The position numbers were made by a program, and so were the translations under genes. The notes beneath the pieces are model-generated. The model was not told the DNA's origin. It did no database searches and worked only from the letters and a program-made list of their open reading frames with translations. Positions 8,227 through 15,971 of a stretch of 34,988 bases of DNA are shown here, in pieces. The stretch covers positions 1 to 34,988 of the forward strand of contig JAFDVL010000130.1 in assembly GCA_018268995.1 (NCBI GenBank). The letters run 5' to 3'. The stretch is from Acidobacteriota bacterium (GTDB lineage Bacteria > Acidobacteriota > Blastocatellia > RBC074). Position 1 is the first letter of the stretch. Every line of letters starts with the position of its first letter.

Positions 8227-9432
8227 TCAAACTACAGGTATGGCTTCCATTGAAGCCAGAGAGGCATAGTTGAAGCGTGGCCACGCCGATTCCTGCTGCT
8301 CCTTGGGTTTGTGCCAACGAGTTTCCTCTAACCTGGCTAATTGTCGTTTGAGCTGTGTCGCTAATTCCTCAGCAAAATAGCTCATTTGCTCAGGAGAAAA
8401 AGTCGGCCTTAGCAGTTTCTGCATCTCTTGTTCCATTTTACGGCGATAATCGCTCACCGAAGAATCAGACATGCCAAGCATGGCCGCAATGGAAAGTTGC
8501 GAGGGTTCTGTTGGATCAAAATAGTAATACCAAAGAATTTGCCAAAGCTTTTGTGTGCGTGGATGTTGGAATCGAGTAATGCGATCCAGTCGCGCGAGAA
8601 AATCGTGGGCAGCCCGACGCGCTAACATTTCCTGCTCACGTCGCAGGTTGATTTGCTCTGGACAGGAGTTCGTTGAGATCAGTAATTTTTCCCAGCCCCG
8701 ACTATATTCATCTTGTTCGGTTACTTGCTCGATAGAAGAAACCACAGCATCGTAAACGGGCAATTTGGAAAGCGCGAGTGTCCGCAAAACACGCAAAGAA
8801 GCTGGTGAATCAATGGCTTGAAAGATTTCAACCAGCAATTCGCTGAGTTCTTGATTCGTGACGATGATTTGCGAATCGCCCTTGCATCCAACCCTCCGCC
8901 GATTTCGGATTCGCATTGGAATGTTGGCAATCAGGTTTTCAAAAGTGCCACTATCTTGAATCGGTTTGTCCAGATTCCAATTCCGTAACCCGTAAACGAC
9001 GTTAACAGCCTGTCGGTAACGAGCCGGTTGGTGCGCTTCCGGTTGTCGAATTACACGAAAGCAAGGCCCTGATTCCAGTACAGCGCTGATCCGGCGAACA
9101 ATGCGGTAGTTTTCCGGCTGGCGGCGGCGCAGTCGGCCAATCAGCATATTCGTTAGCTCTACCTGGAAAATCTCTCGCTCAATTTCCGCATCAGTCATTT
9201 GTCCCTGGACATAATGTTTGAAGCGGGATTTTTCTAAGAGGAGTAAGTATAAATCCTGTGTGAGGTCTTGCAGCGATAACAGGGAGACAGCATTTTTAGA
9301 ATTATGTTGATTGCGTTGCGCAGAGCGTACCAGTGGGTGAATGGAGACCAAGCGATGAAGTGATTGCCACAGTAATGTTGCATCGCTATTTTCTACCAGT
9401 GATTTCCAGGACTTGTGAGGTACAGCTTTCAT
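8227..9432 (-). CDS. Uncharacterised sigma-factor-like protein with C-terminal HTH
   Basis: I do not recognise a named family for this 401-residue soluble protein. Near residues 50-75, LSLQDLTQDLYLLLLEKSRF resembles sigma-70 region 2 (a DxxQdxfl-like helix). Around residues 305-345, PSQLSIAAMLGMSDSSVSDYRRKMEQEMQKLL reads like a region-4 helix-turn-helix, where an 'LSIAAMLGMSDSSVSDYRR' turn would contact a promoter. Between them lies a long basic linker (RIRNRRRVGCKG). This suggests an atypical sigma factor or a sigma-derived regulator. No anti-sigma gene is adjacent. It lies directly upstream of, and on the same strand as, the polysaccharide operon, so a regulatory link is possible but inferred. 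No clear ribosome binding site precedes the ATG at 9432. Confidence 0.6.
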   Translation of the reverse strand: MKAVPHKSWKSLVENSDATLLWQSLHRLVSIHPLVRSAQRNQHNSKNAVSLLSLQDLTQDLYLLLLEKSRFKHYVQGQMTDAEIEREIFQVELTNMLIGRLRRRQPENYRIVRRISAVLESGPCFRVIRQPEAHQPARYRQAVNVVYGLRNWNLDKPIQDSGTFENLIANIPMRIRNRRRVGCKGDSQIIVTNQELSELLVEIFQAIDSPASLRVLRTLALSKLPVYDAVVSSIEQVTEQDEYSRGWEKLLISTNSCPEQINLRREQEMLARRAAHDFLARLDRITRFQHPRTQKLWQILWYYYFDPTEPSQLSIAAMLGMSDSSVSDYRRKMEQEMQKLLRPTFSPEQMSYFAEELATQLKRQLARLEETRWHKPKEQQESAWPRFNYASLASMEAIPVV

Positions 9433-9616
9433 TACGGCATCCGTGAGGTTTCCAGTCGTCAGGGGGGATACGACTTAGGGCTTTAATAAATATATATCAA
9501 TAGCCGTTCACCAAAGGCGAATTGCTACAATGAGTATATGCCTGTGACTAAGCAGGGATTACTGACCCTGAACGCAGATATCTGCGCCTCAGCTAGGCAA
9601 TTTCATAAACATGATT

Positions 9617-9760
9617 TGTGTGTTGGGAGTCTCCTAGCCGGATAGAGAATCCACACACCAATTCAGGCCAGCTCCCTTGCGGTAAGATGGCAGGCATGGG
9701 AAGAGCAACTGTAATTCCACTAGAAGCCCATGCGATGGGAGAACAACTTCTAGTCCAGTG
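9617..9760. ncRNA. Candidate structured RNA with mutually exclusive pairings
   Basis: ACTAGAAG (9719-9726) pairs perfectly with CTTCTAGT (9747-9754), enclosing CCCAT (9727-9731) with ATGGG (9735-9739). The same CCCATGC (9727-9733) could instead pair with GCATGGG at 9694-9700. A second stem joins 9618-9626 and 9651-9658. The strand is undetermined since the helices form on either. Expression and family are unknown. Confidence 0.35.
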
Positions 9761-9833
9761 AGGTCAGCTACCAAACCCAGGTTAGTAAGTAGGGAAAGAC
9801 ACGGTTTCCATAGTTACTTATTCACCTGTAATC

Positions 9834-9853
9834 AAAAAACTCGCGCCGAGTTT
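9834..9853 (-). terminator. Intrinsic terminator on the minus strand
   Basis: Read on the minus strand, AAACTCG and CGAGTTT form a seven-base stem around a GCG loop, followed by a continuous run of six T (complement of 9834-9839). No coding gene ends nearby; glgP stops 225 bases upstream. It may end a short RNA starting near 9922 or act as an attenuator in the leader of the sigma-like gene. Confidence 0.6.
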
Positions 9854-9928
9854 GCGCATGATTCTAACTTCGCGTGGTGAGGCGCGTTGTCAGTTTCGTC
9901 TGAAAAACTTGATCACTCAATGGCGGGC

Positions 9929-9934
9929 ATTATA
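9929..9934 (-). promoter_or_regulatory. Possible -10 box (TATAAT) for a short minus-strand RNA
   Basis: The complement of ATTATA gives a perfect TATAAT followed by a GC-rich discriminator (GCCCGCC). I see no convincing -35 box at 16-18 bases. Transcription from here would give roughly 90 bases before the terminator at 9834-9853. Confidence 0.35.
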
Positions 9935-10077
9935 GCCAGAAGGGTGCGCCGTAGCTAGCTTTTTTTGAACATGCCTTGTAAAAAATCTAGCCGCCTCGGT
10001 TCTCAAATTCAGCAAAGCGCTGCTCCCTGAAATTGAACGCGCACCCTTAATCCGCAAAATCTGGCTGAAAGCTTCGC

Positions 10078-12222
10078 TTACTTTTTCTCTGCCGCTTGCA
10101 TGGCAGACAGGTACAGCCGTTCTGTATATTCCTTAACCATTCGTCGGGCGCTGAAAGCGGGTGCACCGTGTCGGATGGCTTCTTTCATGACTTGTACCCA
10201 GCCGCGTGGTACACCATCAGAGTCGCGTTCGTAGAACAATGGTACAACTTCTCTTTCGAGCGTGCTGTATAAGGATTCGACATCGGCGTCATCGCGTTCT
10301 TCTTCGCTCATTTCCACCATTGGATCTGCCCCAATCACCCAGCCATTTGTCCCGTGATACCCTTCAAACCACCAGCCGTCACGCACGCTTAAATTTGGGA
10401 CGCCATTGAGCGCCGCTTTCATTCCGCTGGTACCGCTGGCTTCCAGCGGCGGACGTGGATTGTTCATCCATACGTCTACGCCGTGATAGAGGTGTTTGGC
10501 CAATAGAATGTCGTAGTCCTCAACGAAGGCGATGTGTCCGCCAATTTGATGATCACGAGCGATTTCATAAATGCTGTGAATCAGGCTGCGTCCCGGTGCG
10601 TCATCCGGGTGTGCCTTGCCCGCAAACACGATCTGCAATGGCCGCCACGAATCTTGCAGGATTTTTTTCAAGCGTTCGATGTCGCGGAAAATCAGGAGCG
10701 CGCGCTTATAAGTTGCAAATCGCCGCGCAAAGCCGATAGTCAGTGCTTCAGGGTTGAAGAATGTTCCAGAGGCCAATGCGTGCGTTGCGCCTGTTCCTTC
10801 GTTCATCCACCGCTTTCGCGCGCGCTCACGCATAAAACTCAGCAGTTTTGCTTTTAGGCGTTGATGTAGATTCCACAATTCTTCGTCTGGAATTTCATCC
10901 ATTCGTTCCCAAAACTTTGGATCATCATGCTGCCGAAGCCAATCCTGGCCGAGATGTTTTGAGTACAATCGGCTCAGCTCAGGCGCTAACCAGGTTGGCA
11001 CGTGAACTCCATTTGTGACTGAGGTAATCGGGACATCATTTTCCGTTTTATCCGGCCACATGGGATGCCACATTTTGCGTGAGACTTCGCCGTTAACTTT
11101 GCTGACGCCGTTGTATCGTCCTGATAACCGTAAGGCCAGTGCTGTCATATTGAAATTCGTGCCGCCGCCGAAATGATCATTGTAAGCACCTAATGCCATG
11201 AACTCTTCACGGCCAATACCCAGTTGATTCCAATACCCGGCAAAATGTTTTTCAATTAGGCTGAAATGAAATGTATCGTGTCCGGCAGGCACCGGCGTGT
11301 GCGTCGTGAAAATGCTGGTTGCGCGCACTTGCTCAACCGCTTGCTCAAAGGATTTTCCTGCTGCCACAAATTCACGAATCCGTTCCAACAAAAGAAAGGC
11401 TGCGTGTCCTTCATTTGCATGGTACACCGCCGGATTCAGGTTTAATGCGCGCAGCATTCGCACGCCACCAATTCCTAGCAACATTTCCTGCAATAAGCGT
11501 GTTTCTCGATTGCCGCCATAAAGTCGGGCTGAAAGCTCACGATCCCACGGCTGATTTTCCTCGACATCGGCGTTCATCAAAACCAGCGAGCCTGAGCCTA
11601 ACCGCACTCGCCAGACCGCCACATAAATATCGCGTCCCCCAAGATGAAATTTAATTGGGCCACTGGTGTCTTTCGTAAAGACGGGTTCTATCGGCGACAT
11701 GGAGTAATCCAGCTGCAAGTAGTGGGCCTCCTGCTGACCTGCCGCCGAAATTTTCTGCGTGAAGTATCCTTCAGGATAGACAAAGCCGACTCCCACGAAA
11801 GGCAAGCCAAGATCGCTGGCCTCTTTACTGTGATCGCCAGCCAGAATGCCAAGACCACCGGAATAGATAGGGAGCGAGTTATGAACGCCAAACTCTGCCG
11901 AGAAGTACGCGATAGTTTCGTTTTTCAGGTTGGGATATTTCTGGGGAAACCAATCGCCCTCGCAGGAAAGCGCGTAATCAAAGGCCAGCATCACACCGTC
12001 ATAGCGGCGCAGGAAGGCTGGATCGGCTGCCGCCGCTTCAAGTTTGGCGGGTGCAATTTGTCGCAGCAATTTGACCGGATTATTGTGGGTCAATTCCCAT
12101 AGTGTTTTGTCGAGATATTGAAACAAAGCGCTGGCGTCTGGATTCCAACTCCACCATACGTTATAGGCCAATTCTCCCAAGCGCCCAATGCGCGCAGGCA
12201 AGTAAAAAATTTGATAGTTCAT
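10078..12222 (-). CDS. glgP: Alpha-glucan (glycogen/starch) phosphorylase
   Basis: This cytosolic GT35 enzyme releases glucose 1-phosphate from glycogen or maltodextrin with pyridoxal phosphate as cofactor. It is of the TIGR02094 type: an N-terminal DUF3417-like segment (ARIGRLGELAYNVWWSWNPD) precedes the phosphorylase core with ETIAYFSAEFGVHNSLPIYSGGLG, NEGHAAFLLLERI, TTHTPVPAGHDTF and VTNGVHVPTWLAPE. The cofactor lysine is Lys602 in EASGTSGMKAALNG. I chose ATG 12222 (714 residues), where the protein begins MNYQIFYLP. An in-frame TTG at 12255 would add 11 residues but has no ribosome binding site. The gene is alone here, divergent from the DUF4388 gene; no other glycogen gene is in the window. 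Confidence 0.95.
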   Translation of the reverse strand: MNYQIFYLPARIGRLGELAYNVWWSWNPDASALFQYLDKTLWELTHNNPVKLLRQIAPAKLEAAAADPAFLRRYDGVMLAFDYALSCEGDWFPQKYPNLKNETIAYFSAEFGVHNSLPIYSGGLGILAGDHSKEASDLGLPFVGVGFVYPEGYFTQKISAAGQQEAHYLQLDYSMSPIEPVFTKDTSGPIKFHLGGRDIYVAVWRVRLGSGSLVLMNADVEENQPWDRELSARLYGGNRETRLLQEMLLGIGGVRMLRALNLNPAVYHANEGHAAFLLLERIREFVAAGKSFEQAVEQVRATSIFTTHTPVPAGHDTFHFSLIEKHFAGYWNQLGIGREEFMALGAYNDHFGGGTNFNMTALALRLSGRYNGVSKVNGEVSRKMWHPMWPDKTENDVPITSVTNGVHVPTWLAPELSRLYSKHLGQDWLRQHDDPKFWERMDEIPDEELWNLHQRLKAKLLSFMRERARKRWMNEGTGATHALASGTFFNPEALTIGFARRFATYKRALLIFRDIERLKKILQDSWRPLQIVFAGKAHPDDAPGRSLIHSIYEIARDHQIGGHIAFVEDYDILLAKHLYHGVDVWMNNPRPPLEASGTSGMKAALNGVPNLSVRDGWWFEGYHGTNGWVIGADPMVEMSEEERDDADVESLYSTLEREVVPLFYERDSDGVPRGWVQVMKEAIRHGAPAFSARRMVKEYTERLYLSAMQAAEKK

Positions 12223-12527
12223 AGTCGGTTGAGTCTTCCCTGGTTTGAATTTCAAGCGAGGGGCGAAGTTGATGTGTCAATTAGTCCGTCATCAATAAGC
12301 CGAAGAATGTACCTAACCCCATGCACCCCGTCAACCCCTTGCTTCCTGGATAGCAAACATCCTTCTCTGTTTGTTTTGAGGCAAATAGTGATCTAATTAC
12401 TCTAAACAGGTTTTATTCCTCATTTTCCTGCTCCTTGATACCCGTTTAAATTTGCTACCAGCAATTTCATCTTTGTTGTAAACTCCCCCTTCAAGGCTAC
12501 TAAGTATCATCCTGTTCATACAGGAAA

Positions 12528-14303
12528 ATGCCCAATCCCAAGAGAGACACATTGCGCATGAACTTGAACTTCAACCCAACAGGCGTCCTCACTGAAACTC
12601 CGTTTGTTGAATTGGCAGGCGCTATCAACCAGCAGCGATTGACGGGAAGTCTCTATCTGATTGATAGTCGCGCGGACCTCCGGGCAGAACGCATCATTTA
12701 CTTTTCTCAGGGAGAAGTTTATGCCGCAGCCAGTAATCTGGCTCCAGATTCTGCTCTAGCTATTTTGATGCGGGCGGGGCGTGTCACACAGGAAGCCGCC
12801 CTGGGTATTCAGCAGGAAGTCGCTGGCGGAAGATCTTTCAGCGAAGCCCTGGTAATGTATGGTTGTGTGACGCGTGAAGAGTTAAATCAACTGCGCATCG
12901 AACACGTCAAATCCATCTTCGACTCGCTTTGTGAATGGGCGAGCGGCGAATATCGTTTTACAGAAGGTACACAGGTTTTAGGTGGCAACCTGGGGATCAG
13001 TGCCAAAGCGTTACTGATTTCTGGATCATTGTCATGTTATGTGCCAAGGTATTTCCGTGAATGGATTACTGATCCGTGCATTTTGGTTACTGCGCATCAG
13101 GCCATCACCTCGGATGTTAAGCTGCAACCATTCGCGTATTTTGTGCTGAGCTGCTTGAATCAACCACGCAATCTTTCCATTCTCATGGAAAGCGGCAGAA
13201 TGAATGAAACCGAGCAGGAAGTTTTGCAGCAACTGTATGGGCTCTATTGTGCGGGACTGGTTTCTTTTGCGAAGACTGCTAATCCCACTCAGAATCCATT
13301 ACTTACAGCGCAGCCTATAAGATTGGCCACACCAGCAGAAGAGAGCACATCTGTGCGGCCACAGGAAACTGAAGTTTGCATGGCGCTCACGTGGCCAGTA
13401 CAGGAAGACCCTGAAACCGCGAAGCGACGGCAGCTTGCTGCTATCAAGCGCGATATAAAAAAGATCCGTCAGGTGCTTTCTTCGGCCAATGACGACTATG
13501 CAGTGCTTGGATTAAATGCTGGAGCGACTCCCACGGAAGTTAAGCATTCCTACCGCTTGTTGGTCAATCATTACCATCCAGACCGACATCATCCCTATTC
13601 TGATACGATCACGCTGGCGACCCTGAGCGATATTCTCATGGCGATTCGCGCTGCCTACGAAACGGCCATCGAACATGCGCTGCTTGCAGAGATCATTAAT
13701 TCGAACACGCGGCGCTATCAAGCGGTCAGACGCACGCAGGGGGAATCGCTCCCAATCATTTTCGATTCGCCGAATTCGCAAAATTCAGTGCCGCAATCAG
13801 CGGGACATTTTCAACATGAAAAGCTGACGGCGGAAGCAATCAAAAGCCGAAATCTTTCACTGGCTGAGGTGAAGCATCGCCAGGCACTGACGCATCAGTC
13901 ACGCGGTGAGTTTGATTTTGCTATCGGGTTGTTGACAGATGCTGTGACGTTAGCACCAGATTGTGCCCGCTATCACGGAGAGCTGGCGGCGTTATTAGAA
14001 AAAATGCCAATGCGTCGTGAGCAGGCGGAGCAACATTTTCTGCGCGCGACTGAGCTGGAACCCAGCAATTTGTTTTATCATCTGCAATTAGGTAGTTTTT
14101 ATCGAGCAATTGGATTACTGTCTCGGGCTGAGCAGCAATTTATTCTGGCGCTCAAGCTTGATCCGGTTGATCGTGCTGCTGCTTCGGCGCTGGAAGAAGT
14201 AATGAGCTTGAAAAATGCTCAGACTGCCAATGCGCATTATGGACGAAAGCGCGCTGCCAAAGGACAAGGATTTTGGGCGCGTATTTTCAATCGGAATGGA
14301 TAG
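12528..14303 (+). CDS. DUF4388 (PATAN)-J-domain-TPR protein
   Basis: This 591-residue cytosolic protein has three recognisable parts. Residues 15-160 are a DUF4388/PATAN domain (TGVLTETPFVELAGAINQQRLTGSLYL ... IIYFSQGEVYAA ... GRVTQEAALGIQQE), found in many two-component and gliding/polarity regulators. Residues 322-385 are a J domain (DDYAVLGLNAGATPTEVKHSY) with the HPD tripeptide at 350-352, so it should stimulate an Hsp70. Residues about 450-565 hold three TPR-like repeats (QALTHQSRGEFDFAIGLLTDAV, AEQHFLRATELEPSN, AEQQFILALKLDPVD). The start is uncertain: ATG 12528 has AGGAAA too close, and ATG 12558 is a good alternative. The HD-GYP-like gene follows after 44 bases. A scaffold/chaperone role in signalling is inferred. 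Confidence 0.85.
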   Translation: MPNPKRDTLRMNLNFNPTGVLTETPFVELAGAINQQRLTGSLYLIDSRADLRAERIIYFSQGEVYAAASNLAPDSALAILMRAGRVTQEAALGIQQEVAGGRSFSEALVMYGCVTREELNQLRIEHVKSIFDSLCEWASGEYRFTEGTQVLGGNLGISAKALLISGSLSCYVPRYFREWITDPCILVTAHQAITSDVKLQPFAYFVLSCLNQPRNLSILMESGRMNETEQEVLQQLYGLYCAGLVSFAKTANPTQNPLLTAQPIRLATPAEESTSVRPQETEVCMALTWPVQEDPETAKRRQLAAIKRDIKKIRQVLSSANDDYAVLGLNAGATPTEVKHSYRLLVNHYHPDRHHPYSDTITLATLSDILMAIRAAYETAIEHALLAEIINSNTRRYQAVRRTQGESLPIIFDSPNSQNSVPQSAGHFQHEKLTAEAIKSRNLSLAEVKHRQALTHQSRGEFDFAIGLLTDAVTLAPDCARYHGELAALLEKMPMRREQAEQHFLRATELEPSNLFYHLQLGSFYRAIGLLSRAEQQFILALKLDPVDRAAASALEEVMSLKNAQTANAHYGRKRAAKGQGFWARIFNRNG

Positions 14304-14347
14304 GAATCACGCACGATAGGGAATTCGATGGAGGAGAATTAAGCTTC

Positions 14348-14962
14348 ATGCAAAGTCAGCGTATCATCACCGCTGAAGTTAACGCCGAGCAAATTGCCAG
14401 ACAGGTGGTCGAAGCGCAATTGGCGGAACTCGCTGCCGAGATAGATCAGGTTGAAAGTTATAGCGTTCCCCACAGTAGTTTCATTGCTCGCTTGGCTGAA
14501 GTATTGGGACAGCACTTTGGACTGCGCGATAGCGATCTCATTTCACTCAAACAGGCTGCCTACGCACATGACCTGGGCGAGCGCATTATGAAGCGAGAGT
14601 ACCTTGCGCGACGCGGCGAACTCACCTGGGATGAACGATTTGATCTCTGGCGGCATCCGATTCTGGGCGAACAGGCTGCCGCGCAACGCGAACTCTCGCG
14701 TCAGGCGCAATTACTGATTCGCTGGCATCACGAATGGTGGAATGGGCGCGGCTATCCCGATAATTTGTCCGGGGAAGCGATTCCGCTGGGCGCACGGATT
14801 CTACGTGTTCTTGATACCTATAGCGCCCTGATTTCTGATCGCCCCTACCGCGAACGTTTTGATGAATCAGTCGCACGACAGATCATTGCGGATAGTGCGG
14901 GCATTGAATTTGATCCACGAGTCGTCAAAGCGTTTCTTGAGATCGTAAACACGCAACGATAA
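14348..14962 (+). CDS. HD-GYP-like phosphodiesterase domain protein
   Basis: This is a stand-alone, 204-residue HD-GYP-type domain without sensor or receiver. The HD pair is His74-Asp75 in AYAHDLGERIM, followed by His103 in WRHPILGEQ, His127-His128 in RWHHEWWNGRGYP (the GYP at 135-137 is present), and RVLDTYSALISDRPYR. Family members hydrolyse cyclic di-GMP using a two- or three-metal site. Here the usual HDxGK lysine is a glutamate (Glu78), so activity or substrate may differ. The ATG at 14348 has a strong GGAGGAG 11 bases upstream; the frame is open further, to 14273, inside the previous gene. It follows the DUF4388 gene and precedes the methylase-like gene by 11 bases, so the three are probably one operon. 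Confidence 0.88.
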   Translation: MQSQRIITAEVNAEQIARQVVEAQLAELAAEIDQVESYSVPHSSFIARLAEVLGQHFGLRDSDLISLKQAAYAHDLGERIMKREYLARRGELTWDERFDLWRHPILGEQAAAQRELSRQAQLLIRWHHEWWNGRGYPDNLSGEAIPLGARILRVLDTYSALISDRPYRERFDESVARQIIADSAGIEFDPRVVKAFLEIVNTQR

Positions 14963-14973
14963 ACCCAACCTTT

Positions 14974-15885
14974 ATGAAAAATCGTCGTTGGCTTGGCTAT
15001 GAGCTAAGCGTCCTGCGCCGTATTAAATTTAATTCCATTGCGATTCCTTTTTCCGGCCAACCTGAATTGGACTGGTATCTCAAATTTTGGGGCAAGCAGG
15101 TTTTCAGTAATGATCTTTGCCAATGGTCGTGGTGGACGGCACGCGCCTTAGTTGAAAACCAGTATGAAACGCTACGGGAAGATGATGTTGCGCAAGTTCT
15201 CCACAACGCTTACGTGCCGCGCCGTAGATTGAGCAATCCTGCGCTCAGCCAACTGATGGGAGAAATGGATGCCTGGTGGTTTGATAACGTCTGGCAAAAC
15301 ATTCAGCAAATCGAAAAACCTCACCAACGTGCATTGGCCTATTATCATGCATTTGGGGTGGGCGATTACGTGCATTCATTCAATTATGAAACCGCTGAAT
15401 TGCGTCGCCCTCTTTCAGAAGTCTTTGAGGCATTGTGGCGACAGCAGCGCAAAGTCCAGAACAATGAAAAAGACAACCGCAGCACCAATCTTGAAGCAAC
15501 CGAATTTATTGGTACTGCGCATGCGGATCTGATGTTTGCGCATTTCCCGCGCCCGGAAGGTCTCGCTTCGCAACGTAATTCTGTAATTGGTTGGCGCGAA
15601 ATCTGGGTACGCGGCTTAGCCAGTGGTTTTGATCAGGCGTTGGCACAGGTGACCGGCTTCGGCGACCAGGTTGTTTCCAAAGGCCGCTATCTGGATTTGA
15701 TTGGCAAGTTCCTCGAAAACGCCAAGCATATTCCGAAATGGGCCATTGCTCATCCTGAAGATGGCTTCATCACCGCAGCGGAATTGGGTGAATTGATCAA
15801 GACGTTCCGTCCTGTTGAAGTCACATACGCTAAAGATTTCTCTGAGGTCAGCGGCGGTCTAAATACCTACATCATCGTGGCTTGA
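14974..15885 (+). CDS. Unknown protein resembling a D12-class adenine methylase without its catalytic motif
   Basis: I do not firmly recognise this 303-residue protein. Residues 18-45, including SIAIPFSGQPELDWYL and GKQVFSNDL, resemble motif I and the following acidic strand of D12 (Dam-like) N6-adenine methyltransferases (PFxGxG ... ND). At 184-192 DLMFAHFPRP falls where such enzymes carry 'DPPY', but the tetrapeptide is HFPR. The C-terminal EVTYAKDFSEVSGGLNTYIIVA fits a Rossmann beta hairpin. It may be a catalytically dead methylase relative or an unrelated protein. No signal peptide or membrane segment is seen. It lies 11 bases after the HD-GYP-like gene and is followed by a histidine kinase, so a role in that group is likely but undefined. 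Confidence 0.5.
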   Translation: MKNRRWLGYELSVLRRIKFNSIAIPFSGQPELDWYLKFWGKQVFSNDLCQWSWWTARALVENQYETLREDDVAQVLHNAYVPRRRLSNPALSQLMGEMDAWWFDNVWQNIQQIEKPHQRALAYYHAFGVGDYVHSFNYETAELRRPLSEVFEALWRQQRKVQNNEKDNRSTNLEATEFIGTAHADLMFAHFPRPEGLASQRNSVIGWREIWVRGLASGFDQALAQVTGFGDQVVSKGRYLDLIGKFLENAKHIPKWAIAHPEDGFITAAELGELIKTFRPVEVTYAKDFSEVSGGLNTYIIVA

Positions 15886-15890
15886 ATGCC

Positions 15891-15971
15891 AGGATTTGGG
15901 ATTTAGGATTTAGGGGAAAGCATAAGTCTCTTCAATCCTACATCTTATATCCTGAATCCTAAATCCTAAAT
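15891..15971. repeat. Heptamer inverted repeat B (AGGATTT units)
   Basis: The left arm reads AGGATTT GGGATTT AGGATTT AGGGGAA (15891-15918). The right arm reads AATCCTA CATCTTA TATCCTG AATCCTA AATCCTA (15934-15968). ATTTAGGATTTAGG (15901-15914) pairs perfectly with 15958-15971. The right arm includes the first two bases of the histidine kinase ATG (15970-15972). Confidence 0.9.

Larger units (their letters stand above)
9433..10077. other. 645-bp non-coding region rich in inverted repeats
   Basis: No coding frame here looks real. It holds several hairpins: GTCGT/ACGAC (9455-9474), CAGGG/CCCTG (9553-9570), a 14-base palindrome CGCAGATATCTGCG (9573-9586), a bulged TGTGTG/CACACA stem (9618-9658), ACTAGAAG/CTTCTAGT (9719-9754), a minus-strand terminator (9834-9853) and a ten-base inverted repeat AAGGGTGCGC/GCGCACCCTT (9940-9949 and 10039-10048). 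It lies upstream of the sigma-like gene on the minus strand. I take it to contain one or more untranslated RNAs or a structured leader. It does not match the RNase P, tmRNA, SRP, TPP, FMN, cobalamin or SAM consensus motifs that I know. Confidence 0.55.

Noticed and set aside
9617..9760. Known RNA such as RNase P, tmRNA, SRP RNA or a common riboswitch
   Set aside because: None of the conserved core sequences I know for these classes is present on either strand.
15891..15971. CRISPR-like array
   Set aside because: Units are seven bases with no spacers and the second half is inverted; no cas genes nearby.
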